Origin: Eukaryota sp. TZLM1-RC
Taxonomy: Eukaryota; Metamonada: BaSk clade
Reading direction: 5' to 3'
Length of the DNA stretch: 64,000 nucleotides
Assembly: GCA_040285825.1 (NCBI GenBank)
Contig: JAUPSS010000004.1
Coordinates: forward strand, 6,269,658 to 6,333,657
Made by a program: the position numbers and the translations under genes. Numbering within the stretch: the stretch's first letter is position 1; every line of letters begins with the position of its first letter. Below the pieces are notes generated by a model that saw only the letters and a program-made list of their open reading frames with translations, searched no databases and had not been told where the DNA came from. Shown here piece after piece: positions 1-11,059 of this stretch.

Positions 1-3000
1 CAGTGCTCAAGCCTTGAATTTTTGAATGCAAATCTTGAACAGATTCAATTGATAGAGGGCAATCTGTTCTCCACAAATTCTTCTTTTGCATCTTTTCAAA
101 ATCTTTCGATGCAAGGAAATGTTTTTAATTCTATTCCTAATGTCTTTATCTGTTCAAATTTAAATACTATTCTCAATTTTTTAAATTCATCAATTGAAAT
201 TCATAACTCCACCCTATCAGGATGCTTGATTGATCAAGTTTTCAGCTTTGATGTTTTTTTCCAAGATTCAATTATATTTTTTTCCAAGATCTCTCATCAC
301 CTTACATTTACTGATTTAAATCTTGAACATTCTACTCTCTATTTAGACACCAATTATTCTACATTAATAAATTCTTTGAAAATTGATTCAAAGAGCTTAA
401 TTTTGGGTAACGGTAAGTATTTAAACTTGGACTTTGTTTTTGACCGGTTGGATATAATACAGGAATGTATCTCGACGCAATCTTTTCTGATTGATTTTGA
501 GTTTCTTTTTGCTGAATTAATTGAAGAGTTTATCATCATTGAACCTTTTCACTCTGAGTTTATTTCATTAAGTTGGTGGAGCAATTTTTCTCTTTTAATT
601 CTTGAAAATAATTTTCCAATCAGTCCATCATCTAGTTTTATTGATATTACCTTCTCCATTCCTTTAATCAATGTCAACCAAATATACTCCCAACAGCTCT
701 GTCCACCTCAAATTTCTTTTCCGAGTTCATCTACTAAAGGTGGTTTTTTCTCAGTAAATGGTACTAATTTGGGACATAAACCACTTTTTGTTTCAAGCAC
801 TACTATTGATTTAATTGTCCAATCTGGACCATTTAAGCATGACAGATTTGAGCTGTTGATTCCCCCAGGGTCTGGGTGTCATGAAGTCAAAGTCAAAAGA
901 AGTCTTGACAACATTCTGACCTTTTGGACCTTTTGTTATCAAGCACCCTTTATAGAATCTGTTATGCCAAATAGGTTTCAACTTCATGATTTTATTTACA
1001 TAAATGGCTCAAATTTCTTCATAAATGAAACTTTATTAGATTTGAGTTTTGGTAATTCTGTTATCGATTTTGTCGTTTCGGTTATCAATCATGATCAAAT
1101 TCTTTTAAAGATTTCCAACCTCTGTAATCCTACTATCGGTCAAGTTCCATTATTTATTGTCATTTCAAATCAACCCTCGAACGTTTATTTTTTGGATTTT
1201 GAATTCACTGATTATGAACTACTTCCCAGCATATTATTTCCTCTAGATCACGAACTTTCAATCAATTTAGAGATGGAGTTAGATTTGACTAGCTTATCTT
1301 CTTGCAATGATATGGAAATTGCAGGCAATACTCCTCTTAATTGGACAATCTCACCGCCAACACAATTAGAACTTACTTTTTCCCTTATAGGAATTGATAT
1401 TTTTCAGTTCATCATTCATTTATCATCAGACTACTTCAAACTCGTTGAAATACTTGTAATTGATTTTGCTGTTGATTCATTAGAATATGCTTGTTTAACA
1501 AATCAAATATGTTTGATGTCGATCTCTGTTAATCACGATACCATTGATGTTAGCAAGTATAAACCAGTTTCTGGCAGCTCTGGATTGGTTGTTTTAGATT
1601 ACCTTTATACTGACAATAATTGTGTCAATGTGTCTGTTGTTTTTAAGGATCTAAATTCAAACAATGATCTTTCACTATGTACCAATAATTATTGTAATTC
1701 TTTTATTCATTTACCGAAAATTCTTGATTTTGATTCCCTCTTGCCCAATCAAGTTCAATTTGAATACAAACATACTGAAGCAAGTTTAACATTAACGGGG
1801 GAAAATTTTGACCAATTTGATGATGAATTTTGGGCCAAATCTTTTAAATTTAGCTCAAATCACTTCAAATTTTCGGATATTAAAGCTAATTCTTTAACAA
1901 TTACGACCTTTTTTGACAAAGTCGGTAATGAAACTTTGCAGTATATTGGCTTTGGTCAAGCTATTGATATTTTTTCAGTAGTTTGTGACGATTTTCTGGA
2001 AATTCCCCCGGTACATTTCAATAACTCCCAAGTGGTGTTATTCTCTCGTTATACATATTCTAGTCTAAGTCTTTTTGTCAATAATCAAATTTTCTCCGTT
2101 TTTCCAGGTCAGAACTCGATGTTTTTGACCACACAGGCTTTGTACATCATGTACAATAATCATATCAAATCTCAATTGATTAAGTTAGATCATATTGATG
2201 AAATTCTTCTTGTCAATTCACTCTATCAATTTCAAATTGATTTACTTCATCAAGATTTAGAAGTAGATCTTTCTACCTCGAATCACTGCTTGATTTCTTT
2301 CTCTGTACAAGGAAGTCAGCTTATCTTCACAGTTATAGGTACTGTTGTTGAAATTTGTGTAGTCGAATTCCAGGTTGACCATCAACAGTCTTTTGTTAAA
2401 AAGAACGTAAAGTTTTTTATTGTTGACCAACCAATGGTGAAGATTCTGGAAAGGAACTACTTCTCCTCATTGGAGAATATTACCTTTACCATATTGTTGC
2501 GTTTTGATTTAGCTTGTATTGACACTCATTACTTTCATATTCAGAATGCGTTGGTAGATTCAAATAGGACTTCACTAGTGAAGTATGATGGTTTTTGTTT
2601 CCAGGAATTTTTAATTTATTTACCATACCATGGATTGAATCTCAGTGAACCTATATTTAATATTGCATTGTTCTGGAATTCCACACTTTTCTATCCACAG
2701 CTTGTCACAGAGCTCCAAATTTTTAATGTTGATCTCTTTTCTAATTCTACGCTCTCAGTTTTTGAACCTAGAGATATTATTGTTTCAGTCAATGTTCAAT
2801 TTAATGATTCTATTACTTTTTTGATTGATAACCAGGCTTTTGAAGTGGGTATTCATGGTTTTGATTTAATTTTAAGCAATTTTGTGATGAACTCTTATAA
2901 AGAATCAGAGATTTTATCTGTTTTATTTATTGATATTGAGATTGGTAACGTTGAGTTAACAATGGAGCCATTTTTCGTGGACCAATGCTTTGTTCAACCA

Positions 3001-5391
3001 CGTGTCTCTCTACTCTCCTCTTCAGATGTTCTCACTTCTTTTTATGACAATTCTGTAATTTTTAACAGATTTCGCTGCTGTTTTATACCCAATAATGATT
3101 GTTATCTTCCTCTTGAATCAGGCGAATACCACATTATTAAATTATCTGGAGAATATTATTTAAAATCAATCTCCATAACAACGAATTCCACTTGTGAAAA
3201 ACTGTTGGCGACATCACCAATTGAAGTAGTTGACATTCCTCCCACAAGGAATTTTGATTGTGAATCACTTTTGAATGGTTTTGATGATGCTCTTTTTTGT
3301 ACCATTGAACTCAATATGGACGGGTTTTCTGAAATTATTTTGTTAGCTTTGGAAGATGTTCTTTTGTTTGAAGTTGAAGTTTATGGTTATAAGGTCAATA
3401 AGTGTTTAATTATAGTAGACAATTTTATTGGCCAAACAGTAGTATCAGACATTGTCAATATCACTGGTTATTTTCAGTTAAATGGACACATTTTTACTGA
3501 GTTTGAGTCACTTTATTTAGTGATTCAATCACAACTCAATAATTCTTTGGTTACTTCTCCATTTGTTGTCAATTATTCTTTTATTTCTAGCAGTTGTTAT
3601 TATGTGGAAACCCCCCTAAGTAAAGTTATCTCACCAATGGAACCAGCTTTTGTTCATTTGATTAATCATACCGTGATTGCTAAGGATAATTCTTTCACAC
3701 TCGACTTTCATTGTTTTGATTCCAATGATTTCTTTGTAAATTGTTTTAGTAACACAAGCTTTGCCATAGAATTTTGTAGCTTTGATTGGAAATTTATTGA
3801 ACCATTTTCTTCAAATGCAATTTTCTTTGTCGAGACTTTTTTTGAACCCGGAGTACAATATTTTACTCTTAGACTGAACAATATTTCAGTAAATATCGAC
3901 TTTGTCCTGCTGCAAGAAGAGAAGAATTTTTTGATGGTTTCAGTACAATCATATATCCAATGTCAACGTTTAAATTTATTTTATAGCAGTTGTACACTTT
4001 TGCACACCGTACCAAATTTAATCAGGCAATACCACCGTTTTAATGAAACTTTGCCCTTAAATCTCAATAATTTGAATGTTATCAGTAGTGCAAATAAGGT
4101 GCAAATAACTGTTTTTAATTCAACGCATTTAGAAATTGTATTTTTACCTTTGACCAATATCGAAGTTTATTTCCAATTCAACTCTCTTTCTGCTTCTGTT
4201 TTGTTTACTACAAACGACTGTGATTCAACTAGGATGAACCTGAATAACGAATGTCATTGCAAGCCAGGAACAGTTCTTGGTTCTGTAGGGGAATGTGAAC
4301 CTTGTCAATTGGGTTATTACTTGGATGATCCTCTGGTAGGGGAATGTATCAATTGTCCAATAGGTAAAATCACTAAATCAATTGGTTCTTCAAATAGTAC
4401 TGAATGTGTTTGTCTTAAATCTCAGTTTGATGATGGAAAAGGTTGTATTAAGTGCCCAAAATTCAGTATTTGTGAATATGGTGAGTTAGCAACTGTTTCA
4501 AATGGTTATAAGTTTACCCTCGAAACAGGATCAATTTCATGTCCTTATAGGTATTCATGTAGAAATAACCAATGTCGATTTAATACAAAAGGAATTGATT
4601 GTACTGAGTGTATTGAAGGGACCAAAAGGTATGGGTTTGTTTGTATTGGAACAGGTTTTCCATTGATTTTACAAATAGTAACCTTTATTTTTCTCATTTG
4701 CTGTTTGTTTTTTTCAGAATTTTTACTCAGAAAATCACAATCTAAATATAAGAAAGTCTATAATGTACACTTACTACCGTCTCTGGAATCATCAGTCGCG
4801 ACAGCTATTGCAAGGTCCAAGGGCCAAGTAGTTTGTCCCCTGAGAATAGTAATGATCTTGTCTATATTGTTAAACCAAAATGTATTGCTGGTTACTGTAC
4901 CATTTTCAATTACTGCTTCTCTATTTGGATTACGATTTGGGTTTTCTTTATCAATTCTCACTTTTCTGTTGTTTTTTTCTTTTTGCAGAACACTGTTAAA
5001 GCATCAGTTTTCTTTTAGTAATTCTTATTATGTACACTTTTGCTTAATACTTTCGTATTTAGGGTTGGTGAGTAAACACTTTTACTCTTTCTTTGACGTC
5101 GACCTTTTTTTGTTAATTGGAGTTTTCACTTCTTGTTTCATCTTAATTATCAAAGAACAACCAATGTATGATCTTGCACGATCGGCCATTTTATTGATAG
5201 TTTTTCTTCAATTGACATTACTTAGAATTTCATTTACGATTCAATTGAGTATTCAAACTGTTTTTTTTCTGACACTTGTTTCTTTTTCTGCAGTTCAAAA
5301 TACCATTATTTCATTAATTGGGGTTTTTCTTAGCACAACGTTCATTTTAAATCATGTGTTCTCCTCCACTTTTTTAGACTTTTTCGACTAA
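1..5391 (+). CDS. Giant surface protein, 5' end outside window (TIG domains, Cys-rich domain, multi-TM C terminus)
   Basis: The reading frame is open from base 1, so the gene begins upstream; the ATG-like starts inside are not the real start. About 1,796 residues are visible. The first ~220 residues are repetitive, with many N-x-S/T sites. Around nt 700-1190 and 1740-1920 are stretches that look like IPT/TIG immunoglobulin-like folds (for example the motif VNGTNLG). Nt ~4220-4650 encodes a cysteine-rich domain with C-x2-C pairs resembling the GCC2/GCC3 (ephrin-receptor-like) repeat. From nt ~4650 to the end there are about seven hydrophobic helices. This architecture (large extracellular part, GCC2/GCC3, polytopic C terminus) is common among giant surface proteins of anaerobic protists. 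A role in surface sensing or adhesion is inference; no ligand can be named. The domain calls are by eye. Confidence 0.85.
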   Translation, partial: QCSSLEFLNANLEQIQLIEGNLFSTNSSFASFQNLSMQGNVFNSIPNVFICSNLNTILNFLNSSIEIHNSTLSGCLIDQVFSFDVFFQDSIIFFSKISHHLTFTDLNLEHSTLYLDTNYSTLINSLKIDSKSLILGNGKYLNLDFVFDRLDIIQECISTQSFLIDFEFLFAELIEEFIIIEPFHSEFISLSWWSNFSLLILENNFPISPSSSFIDITFSIPLINVNQIYSQQLCPPQISFPSSSTKGGFFSVNGTNLGHKPLFVSSTTIDLIVQSGPFKHDRFELLIPPGSGCHEVKVKRSLDNILTFWTFCYQAPFIESVMPNRFQLHDFIYINGSNFFINETLLDLSFGNSVIDFVVSVINHDQILLKISNLCNPTIGQVPLFIVISNQPSNVYFLDFEFTDYELLPSILFPLDHELSINLEMELDLTSLSSCNDMEIAGNTPLNWTISPPTQLELTFSLIGIDIFQFIIHLSSDYFKLVEILVIDFAVDSLEYACLTNQICLMSISVNHDTIDVSKYKPVSGSSGLVVLDYLYTDNNCVNVSVVFKDLNSNNDLSLCTNNYCNSFIHLPKILDFDSLLPNQVQFEYKHTEASLTLTGENFDQFDDEFWAKSFKFSSNHFKFSDIKANSLTITTFFDKVGNETLQYIGFGQAIDIFSVVCDDFLEIPPVHFNNSQVVLFSRYTYSSLSLFVNNQIFSVFPGQNSMFLTTQALYIMYNNHIKSQLIKLDHIDEILLVNSLYQFQIDLLHQDLEVDLSTSNHCLISFSVQGSQLIFTVIGTVVEICVVEFQVDHQQSFVKKNVKFFIVDQPMVKILERNYFSSLENITFTILLRFDLACIDTHYFHIQNALVDSNRTSLVKYDGFCFQEFLIYLPYHGLNLSEPIFNIALFWNSTLFYPQLVTELQIFNVDLFSNSTLSVFEPRDIIVSVNVQFNDSITFLIDNQAFEVGIHGFDLILSNFVMNSYKESEILSVLFIDIEIGNVELTMEPFFVDQCFVQPRVSLLSSSDVLTSFYDNSVIFNRFRCCFIPNNDCYLPLESGEYHIIKLSGEYYLKSISITTNSTCEKLLATSPIEVVDIPPTRNFDCESLLNGFDDALFCTIELNMDGFSEIILLALEDVLLFEVEVYGYKVNKCLIIVDNFIGQTVVSDIVNITGYFQLNGHIFTEFESLYLVIQSQLNNSLVTSPFVVNYSFISSSCYYVETPLSKVISPMEPAFVHLINHTVIAKDNSFTLDFHCFDSNDFFVNCFSNTSFAIEFCSFDWKFIEPFSSNAIFFVETFFEPGVQYFTLRLNNISVNIDFVLLQEEKNFLMVSVQSYIQCQRLNLFYSSCTLLHTVPNLIRQYHRFNETLPLNLNNLNVISSANKVQITVFNSTHLEIVFLPLTNIEVYFQFNSLSASVLFTTNDCDSTRMNLNNECHCKPGTVLGSVGECEPCQLGYYLDDPLVGECINCPIGKITKSIGSSNSTECVCLKSQFDDGKGCIKCPKFSICEYGELATVSNGYKFTLETGSISCPYRYSCRNNQCRFNTKGIDCTECIEGTKRYGFVCIGTGFPLILQIVTFIFLICCLFFSEFLLRKSQSKYKKVYNVHLLPSLESSVATAIARSKGQVVCPLRIVMILSILLNQNVLLVTVPFSITASLFGLRFGFSLSILTFLLFFSFCRTLLKHQFSFSNSYYVHFCLILSYLGLVSKHFYSFFDVDLFLLIGVFTSCFILIIKEQPMYDLARSAILLIVFLQLTLLRISFTIQLSIQTVFFLTLVSFSAVQNTIISLIGVFLSTTFILNHVFSSTFLDFFD

Positions 5392-5534
5392 TTTTTTTGT
5401 AATTTTTTTGCAATTTTCTTCAAAAAAAAGAAAATTCTTTGTAAATATTGTAACTAATTGAGTAATCTGTTTTTCACTTTCTACATATCAATCCGAAGTT
5501 GAACTTCAAAAATAAATTACTAAAAGATCTTTTG

Positions 5535-7620
5535 AAAAGGATAAAACAATTATTTTCAACAGTTAGTTGTTTTGAAAATTGGTTTTCCACTTGAACTACT
5601 GTTTGCCTGATTGACTGCTCTAGTTAAACCAGGCAATGGCACTAAACCTGATGATAAACGTCCCATTGCCGTTGAAGAATGTTTATATCGTTTGTTAGCA
5701 TCGATTGTGTTTGATCGTGTCAAAGACAAAGCTTCTAAATTTTCAAATCTCCATCAACTTGCAGTAAAAACAATTGATAATGCTTCTGTTGCTGCTCTTG
5801 CCTCGGACACTTTTTTACATCCACAAAATCATAATTTTATATTTAATCTTGACTTCGAAAATGCTTTCAATTCAGTGAAACGAACAGCAATTTTTGATGT
5901 AACTAAATCTGCTTTTCCTAGCTTTCCAGTTTTTCATCCACATTTGTGGTGAGGATATATCCTTGATTTTTCATTTGATTTGCTGCAATTGGTAGCTAAA
6001 GAAATTTTCGATTCAGGCGAAAATATTGGGCTCAAATGCTTTTTGATTGGCTCTTCTACTCATGACCCTGTCATTACTAAGTCTGTTGTCCCATTTACTA
6101 ATTATAATACAGATGCTTCAAATTTCTTTGTTGGTGGATAGGAATTGTGCCTCAAATTCTGAATGAATTACAAGATAATTTGGGAAAAAATTTTTTAACT
6201 AGACTCAATTTCTGCTTTGGATTTAAAAAAACATATCAAGTTTCTCATGCTTTAAATTTGTGATTCTGGAAGAATAACCCACATCTTGAGTTCTTCAGCT
6301 TCTTCCATTGCTTTTAATTTTTGTCGATCCTTTAATTCCATGAGGAAAGCATGCTTTGCAGATGTATAGGATGCAGATCCAGGATTGTTGAAAAGTGCTT
6401 TATTTTTGGCAGTTAATTTTGGAGGTATTGGAGTCGCAAAATCCTCGATTTTGTGTCAATCAGTTTTTTTGGGTGGAAGTAAAAATTTTATTTATGAATT
6501 TTCACGTACATTTCCTGAAGATTCTCTTGTGTTAGATCTAAATACCAGTCCGTATTTGAATCAGTGATCTTTTGAGCTTGAAAGATTGCCACCGCAAGTC
6601 TGGACCAAATGGTTCCCCCAATCAATTCAAGAAATTCACATCGATTTCTTTGCATTTTGCAGTTTTGCAGTAAACAAATTCCGCAAAAATTTTCAAAGAT
6701 TCTCGAAAGCATGAAATTTGACCCTGTACTTGGCCTTTCTAACAAAACAATCGCGTTTTTGCAAATCTTTTACAAGATATGTGTGATTGTATGTCTTCCG
6801 CTTTAGTAACAACCATGCCTCAAGTTTATGGCACTCTGTTAACTTATTCTGCTTGGAGTTTGAATAAGAGACTTCGTTCCTTTATCTGGCCTGATAATGT
6901 ACATCTTATTTTAATATGCAAATGTAGTTGAAAAAATACAATTACTCATTTGTTAAATTGTAAACATTTTATTACTTTTAAAAGCAAGGTTCATGATGCT
7001 GTAAGAGACAAATTCTACGTGCAAAAGTCTATGTGCAAGTCTCATAGAATTGAATCTTTTTTGGAACCTCTGTTGTCAAATCTGTTTGATGCAGAAGTCG
7101 CTCTTCATAAGAATAATAGAGGTGATGTAATATTACCTGGATAAGATGGAAGCTTCATTTTACTGGATGTTATATCTGTTAATCCTTGTAATGCCTCAAA
7201 TGAAAGGCTTGTTAATTCTGAAATTCATAATCCTCTTTCAAATGCTGAAAATTTCAAAATCAAAAAATACAATGAACCCTTGTCCAAATTGGCCAGTCAA
7301 CAGCATGCAAAATACAATTTGTATCCATTTGTATTTTCTCTTTTTGGTTCACTTGCTCCAACGGCTTTACGTTTTTTGGCAGATTTTGAATTGATTGTAA
7401 AGAGAAGAACTGGCAGAAATTTCAACAGATTGTTTTGGCAAAATAGAATTGTGTTTTCTATTTTTAAGGGGATGTTGAAGATGGTTTCTGATGCTTTGCT
7501 TTCTCTTGGATCTCACTATGAGAGAGTTGCAGCTAGTGTTTTTGTTTTGAGAGAGATGGATTATTTAGATGTTGATTTATAGGTTTTTAATAAAATTTAA
7601 TAAAACAATATTATTTAGGA
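5535..7620 (+). mobile_element. RLE-B non-LTR retroelement copy, decayed
   Basis: Pieces in several frames join into one element. The RT fingers and palm start near 5590 (KPDDKRPIAVEECLYRLL, then FNLDFENAFNSVKR with the first catalytic Asp). Next comes the post-palm region, an FGGIGVAKSSILCQS thumb motif, a CKC...HLLNC knuckle near 6920-6965, and a nuclease core (RGDV...LLDVISV in related copies) ending at 7582. The stretch holding QGDP and YMDD is missing between about 5950 and 5965, where the sequence jumps to what follows YMDD in the copy at 14264. At least five frame breaks or stops make it dead. An AT-rich tail with AATAAA-like strings follows the stop. It lies between two host genes and breaks neither. 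Confidence 0.85.
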
Positions 7621-7845
7621 AAAGATAAAATATATTAATAATAGAGAACATTATGTGTAGTCGTAATGTTGAAATGTCCCAAATCAGCAAGAATCTTTGA
7701 ATTAAAATCTTGATAAAGCTCCATTAGATAATGATTTCTCTGATTCGTATTTTAATGAAAGAACCCATAATAACCAGTTGTAATGAAAACTTGGGCAAGC
7801 ACACAATTATAACATTCTTTATAAATAAAAAATACCACAGAATAA

Positions 7846-10800
7846 CTAAAGACCATAAAGTTGACAAACACTGTCACGAAAAGCTGTTTGTTCAAAAGTA
7901 TTAGCATCAAACTTTTCTTTTTTCAACTTGGACACAGCTTGATCGAATTCTTTGAAGGTTTCTTCGTGATTTGGAAGTAATTTTCTGCTATCAATTACTG
8001 GTTCATAACCTTGTTTTACCAAAAGAGCTAGAAAATTCGACAGTTCAGCAAAGGACTGACCACAAACTTCCAGGCGCAAAATACAATCTGTCCATAGCAA
8101 AGATTCTACATGGCGATCATGATCAACAGTGACCAGGTCCATACCACAAAGATTTGCTATGTGTGAAATTGTATAAAGATGGCCCCCAGAGTCTGCAACT
8201 CTGACTGAAAAACAAAGAACTTTTCCCAAAGTTCGGAGACCATGGTTATACACATTGAACAAATTAAGCAAATCAATGTTAGAGCCACTGAGGATAGAAG
8301 CAATACGTTCACCTGGTTTACGTTCAAATTTGTTGAAAAGTAGAGCAGCAAAGGCAAGAGCACCAGCACCTTCAGTCATGGTTCTGGTGTGCTTCAATAC
8401 ATGAGAAATAGTAGCAATAATTTCATTTTCCTCAACAGTAACAATCTCATCTAGACATTTTCGCAGTATATCATTGACATAGGGAAGTTTGACATTGCAG
8501 CCATCTGCTATAGTGGTTGTAGTCTTTGGAATGTAGCGAAGTGTACCATCAGAAATGAAGTTCTTTAAAGGAGATACTCTTTCAGCTTGAACCCCAACCA
8601 CTCTTATTTCTCTACCATTTCTTCTTGCCCATTCTTTGGTGTAAAGTGCAGTTGCTGTGGCTAGTCCGCCGCCCCCAATGTTAACAACAACAGTATCCAC
8701 ACCTTCAGGATGTTGCTCAAAGAATGAATGGATAAGAGTTCCCTGACCTTCAATTACAGATGGTTGGTTAAACGGATGAATTAACAAAGCCCCATTAGGA
8801 AGAGCTTTGTTGAGGCGACGAACGAATTCCTTTGTGAATTCCATGGCAGATTCAAAGGAAGAGCCATGCTTTGTGACAGTGGCCCCCAGAGAAATGCACG
8901 ATTGAAGTTTGGTTTGTGGAGCGTACATAGGAACAATAATCTCAGCAGGAATTCCAAACTTTTTAGAAATTGAAGCAACACCCTGAGCATGATTACCGGC
9001 AGAGCAAGCAACGATAAGGTCGGGATGATGGTGATTCTCAAGGTAACGAAGAGCATAGTTGGAAGAACCTCGAACCTTAAAGGAACCAGTACGTTGTAAA
9101 TTATCAAACAATAAATAAGCTTCAGAATTTAATATTTTCGAATAAGTATTACATTTTGTGATAAAAGTTTCATCAACTGCATCGTTTGAGAGGAGCCTGC
9201 AATAAGCTTCCTTGATACTGTCCAGGGTGACGTCACTGAGATGGCGATCTTCCACACCAACCTCTTCACTTCCAATGTCTCCTTCTGCAATGGCTTGTTC
9301 AGTTTCAGCTCTTACGCGGTTGATGACGTCACCAATATCGTCATGCAAGATGTTCTTTTCTTCCATTTTTGATGGTGGGAGAGGAGATTGATGATTGGGA
9401 GGAGAATAAATGGGATTAGCAAGACCACGTATGGTGACGTCATTTTCAGTTAACTGATTGATTGCATTCTTGAAGTGATTGGTGCAAGTAACACGAACAG
9501 TAAGTTTTAGCTGAATAAAAGAAGAGAGGTTATGATTTTGAATCTTTAAATCATGAATAATAATCGAGTTATCAGCTAATACTCCCAAAAAAGTATTCAA
9601 CATTCCTGAATCTTTAGCAAACGTCGCGTCAAAAGATCTGAAATGACCCATTAATTCCAATCCTTTCTCCAACCTGATACCTACTCCATAAGGCTCAACG
9701 GTACCTCCAGTAAGGAGCACAGCAGTAACAGTATCATCACCACATTGAGTTTGGGGTAAGTGAAACAACGAAGCAATAGCAGCGGCTCCCTTTGAGGAGA
9801 CATGGGCTTTGACATGACGGAGAGTGGTGCACCATCCCATTAAGCAATCGGTATTGGCTTTAACTTGAATAATTGAAGAAACAAGAGACGTGTTTAAAAG
9901 AAAACAAGTGGAAAATGGTGATTTGCTGTTGAACTGTTCAATCATAAAAGATTGGCAGTTTGCAATCAAATCACAAAACTCAGTTCGTGAACATTGATCG
10001 GGAAAGTCGATTAAAACATTATCACCAAACTTGACAGCAACTCGCCTCACGTCATCATAGGTCAAAAAAGAACTTGATTTGATTGTTCTCCATCTATAGA
10101 AAACCCTATTAGGTGAAAGATCGTCAGTGTTATTTACCAAATAATCCCCAGCATTAGAGTTGTTAAACAATGAATCCTCTCCATCATCTTGTACCATCTC
10201 AGCTCCCATTACCGAACAATCCAAACCAGCAGACCTTACGTAGAGAGAACAGGCAATCATGGTGAGATCAAAGGGGTCATTGCTATTGATAGGCACGACT
10301 AAGGAAGAAAGAGACTTTGAAAGAGTCTTGGTTTGAGAAAAGGTTTCAGCGGCAATAGTGGCAAGTGCAATGATGGCTTGTTGCTTCATGTGCTTGCCAT
10401 CAATGTAAACCACATTAGGCATAGTTAGGTGCTCAGCGATCTTGGAATGCATTTCATCAATATCAACAAAAACGATATTGACTTCGGGGAGGTGAGTCTT
10501 AATGTTGTCAATGGCGAAAATAATGTAGAGAGATACATCACCAGCAGGGAGGAGTATCGTAGAACTAGCTCCTAAATGAGAGGCAGTGAAAACGAGTTGT
10601 TGTAGGTAGAGAGCAACATTTGATTGATGTTGGTGTGGAGCAAACAAAAAACAAGTTTCAGTTCCCACTTTGCTCAATCCACACTCCAAGGCAGTGGAGA
10701 TTAGGATGCCAGCAAACTGACGGATGGCTACATCGCCATTTTGTTGAATGTTTTCTAGCTTGACGACAGACTTGACACCTGTTTCTATGTCTAGAAGAGG

Positions 10801-11046
10801 GTAGGATCGAAGAGGGGTGTTGTGTATGTGAGGTGTGAGGAAACTGTGAAGCTTATCAACAGTAGAAACGAAGTCAATCTTACCAGTATGATCACGAGAA
10901 ACCAGCTTGTCTGATAACTGATCAAAATGAGATAGCATCCCATCAATGGATGAACTTTCGGGTTCGGGACTCTGCTGACGAGGAACTTTCTTGGGTGATA
11001 ACTGGTCAGTATTATTGCCTAAAAGATAGGACTGACGTGTTTTCAT
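7846..11046 (-). CDS. Double threonine deaminase: degenerate PLP+ACT copy fused to an intact PLP+ACT copy
   Basis: Threonine deaminase (EC 4.3.1.19) is a PLP enzyme that makes 2-oxobutanoate from threonine. The C-terminal half (~585-1066) is a complete enzyme: the motif GSFKVRG with PLP lysine K657, the SAGNHAQGVA motif, the phosphate-binding loop GGGGL starting at 791, and an ACT-like regulatory domain from ~930. The N-terminal half (~60-545) follows the same plan: HNTPLRSYPLLD, then NGDVAIRQFAG where the lysine should be. Ala107 replaces it, and the glycine loop is not recognisable. It too ends in an ACT-like segment near 445-540. An inactive regulatory half is the simplest reading. The start is the ATG at 11046; the codon before it is GTG. 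The first ~45 residues look disordered. At 1,066 residues the protein is about twice the usual length. Serine or threonine specificity cannot be fixed by eye. Confidence 0.88.
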   Translation of the reverse strand: MKTRQSYLLGNNTDQLSPKKVPRQQSPEPESSSIDGMLSHFDQLSDKLVSRDHTGKIDFVSTVDKLHSFLTPHIHNTPLRSYPLLDIETGVKSVVKLENIQQNGDVAIRQFAGILISTALECGLSKVGTETCFLFAPHQHQSNVALYLQQLVFTASHLGASSTILLPAGDVSLYIIFAIDNIKTHLPEVNIVFVDIDEMHSKIAEHLTMPNVVYIDGKHMKQQAIIALATIAAETFSQTKTLSKSLSSLVVPINSNDPFDLTMIACSLYVRSAGLDCSVMGAEMVQDDGEDSLFNNSNAGDYLVNNTDDLSPNRVFYRWRTIKSSSFLTYDDVRRVAVKFGDNVLIDFPDQCSRTEFCDLIANCQSFMIEQFNSKSPFSTCFLLNTSLVSSIIQVKANTDCLMGWCTTLRHVKAHVSSKGAAAIASLFHLPQTQCGDDTVTAVLLTGGTVEPYGVGIRLEKGLELMGHFRSFDATFAKDSGMLNTFLGVLADNSIIIHDLKIQNHNLSSFIQLKLTVRVTCTNHFKNAINQLTENDVTIRGLANPIYSPPNHQSPLPPSKMEEKNILHDDIGDVINRVRAETEQAIAEGDIGSEEVGVEDRHLSDVTLDSIKEAYCRLLSNDAVDETFITKCNTYSKILNSEAYLLFDNLQRTGSFKVRGSSNYALRYLENHHHPDLIVACSAGNHAQGVASISKKFGIPAEIIVPMYAPQTKLQSCISLGATVTKHGSSFESAMEFTKEFVRRLNKALPNGALLIHPFNQPSVIEGQGTLIHSFFEQHPEGVDTVVVNIGGGGLATATALYTKEWARRNGREIRVVGVQAERVSPLKNFISDGTLRYIPKTTTTIADGCNVKLPYVNDILRKCLDEIVTVEENEIIATISHVLKHTRTMTEGAGALAFAALLFNKFERKPGERIASILSGSNIDLLNLFNVYNHGLRTLGKVLCFSVRVADSGGHLYTISHIANLCGMDLVTVDHDRHVESLLWTDCILRLEVCGQSFAELSNFLALLVKQGYEPVIDSRKLLPNHEETFKEFDQAVSKLKKEKFDANTFEQTAFRDSVCQLYGL

Positions 11047-11059
11047 CACGAACAGGATA

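Noticed and set aside
4758-4961. Antisense ORF inside the giant surface protein gene
   Set aside because: A shadow of the real frame; no domain.
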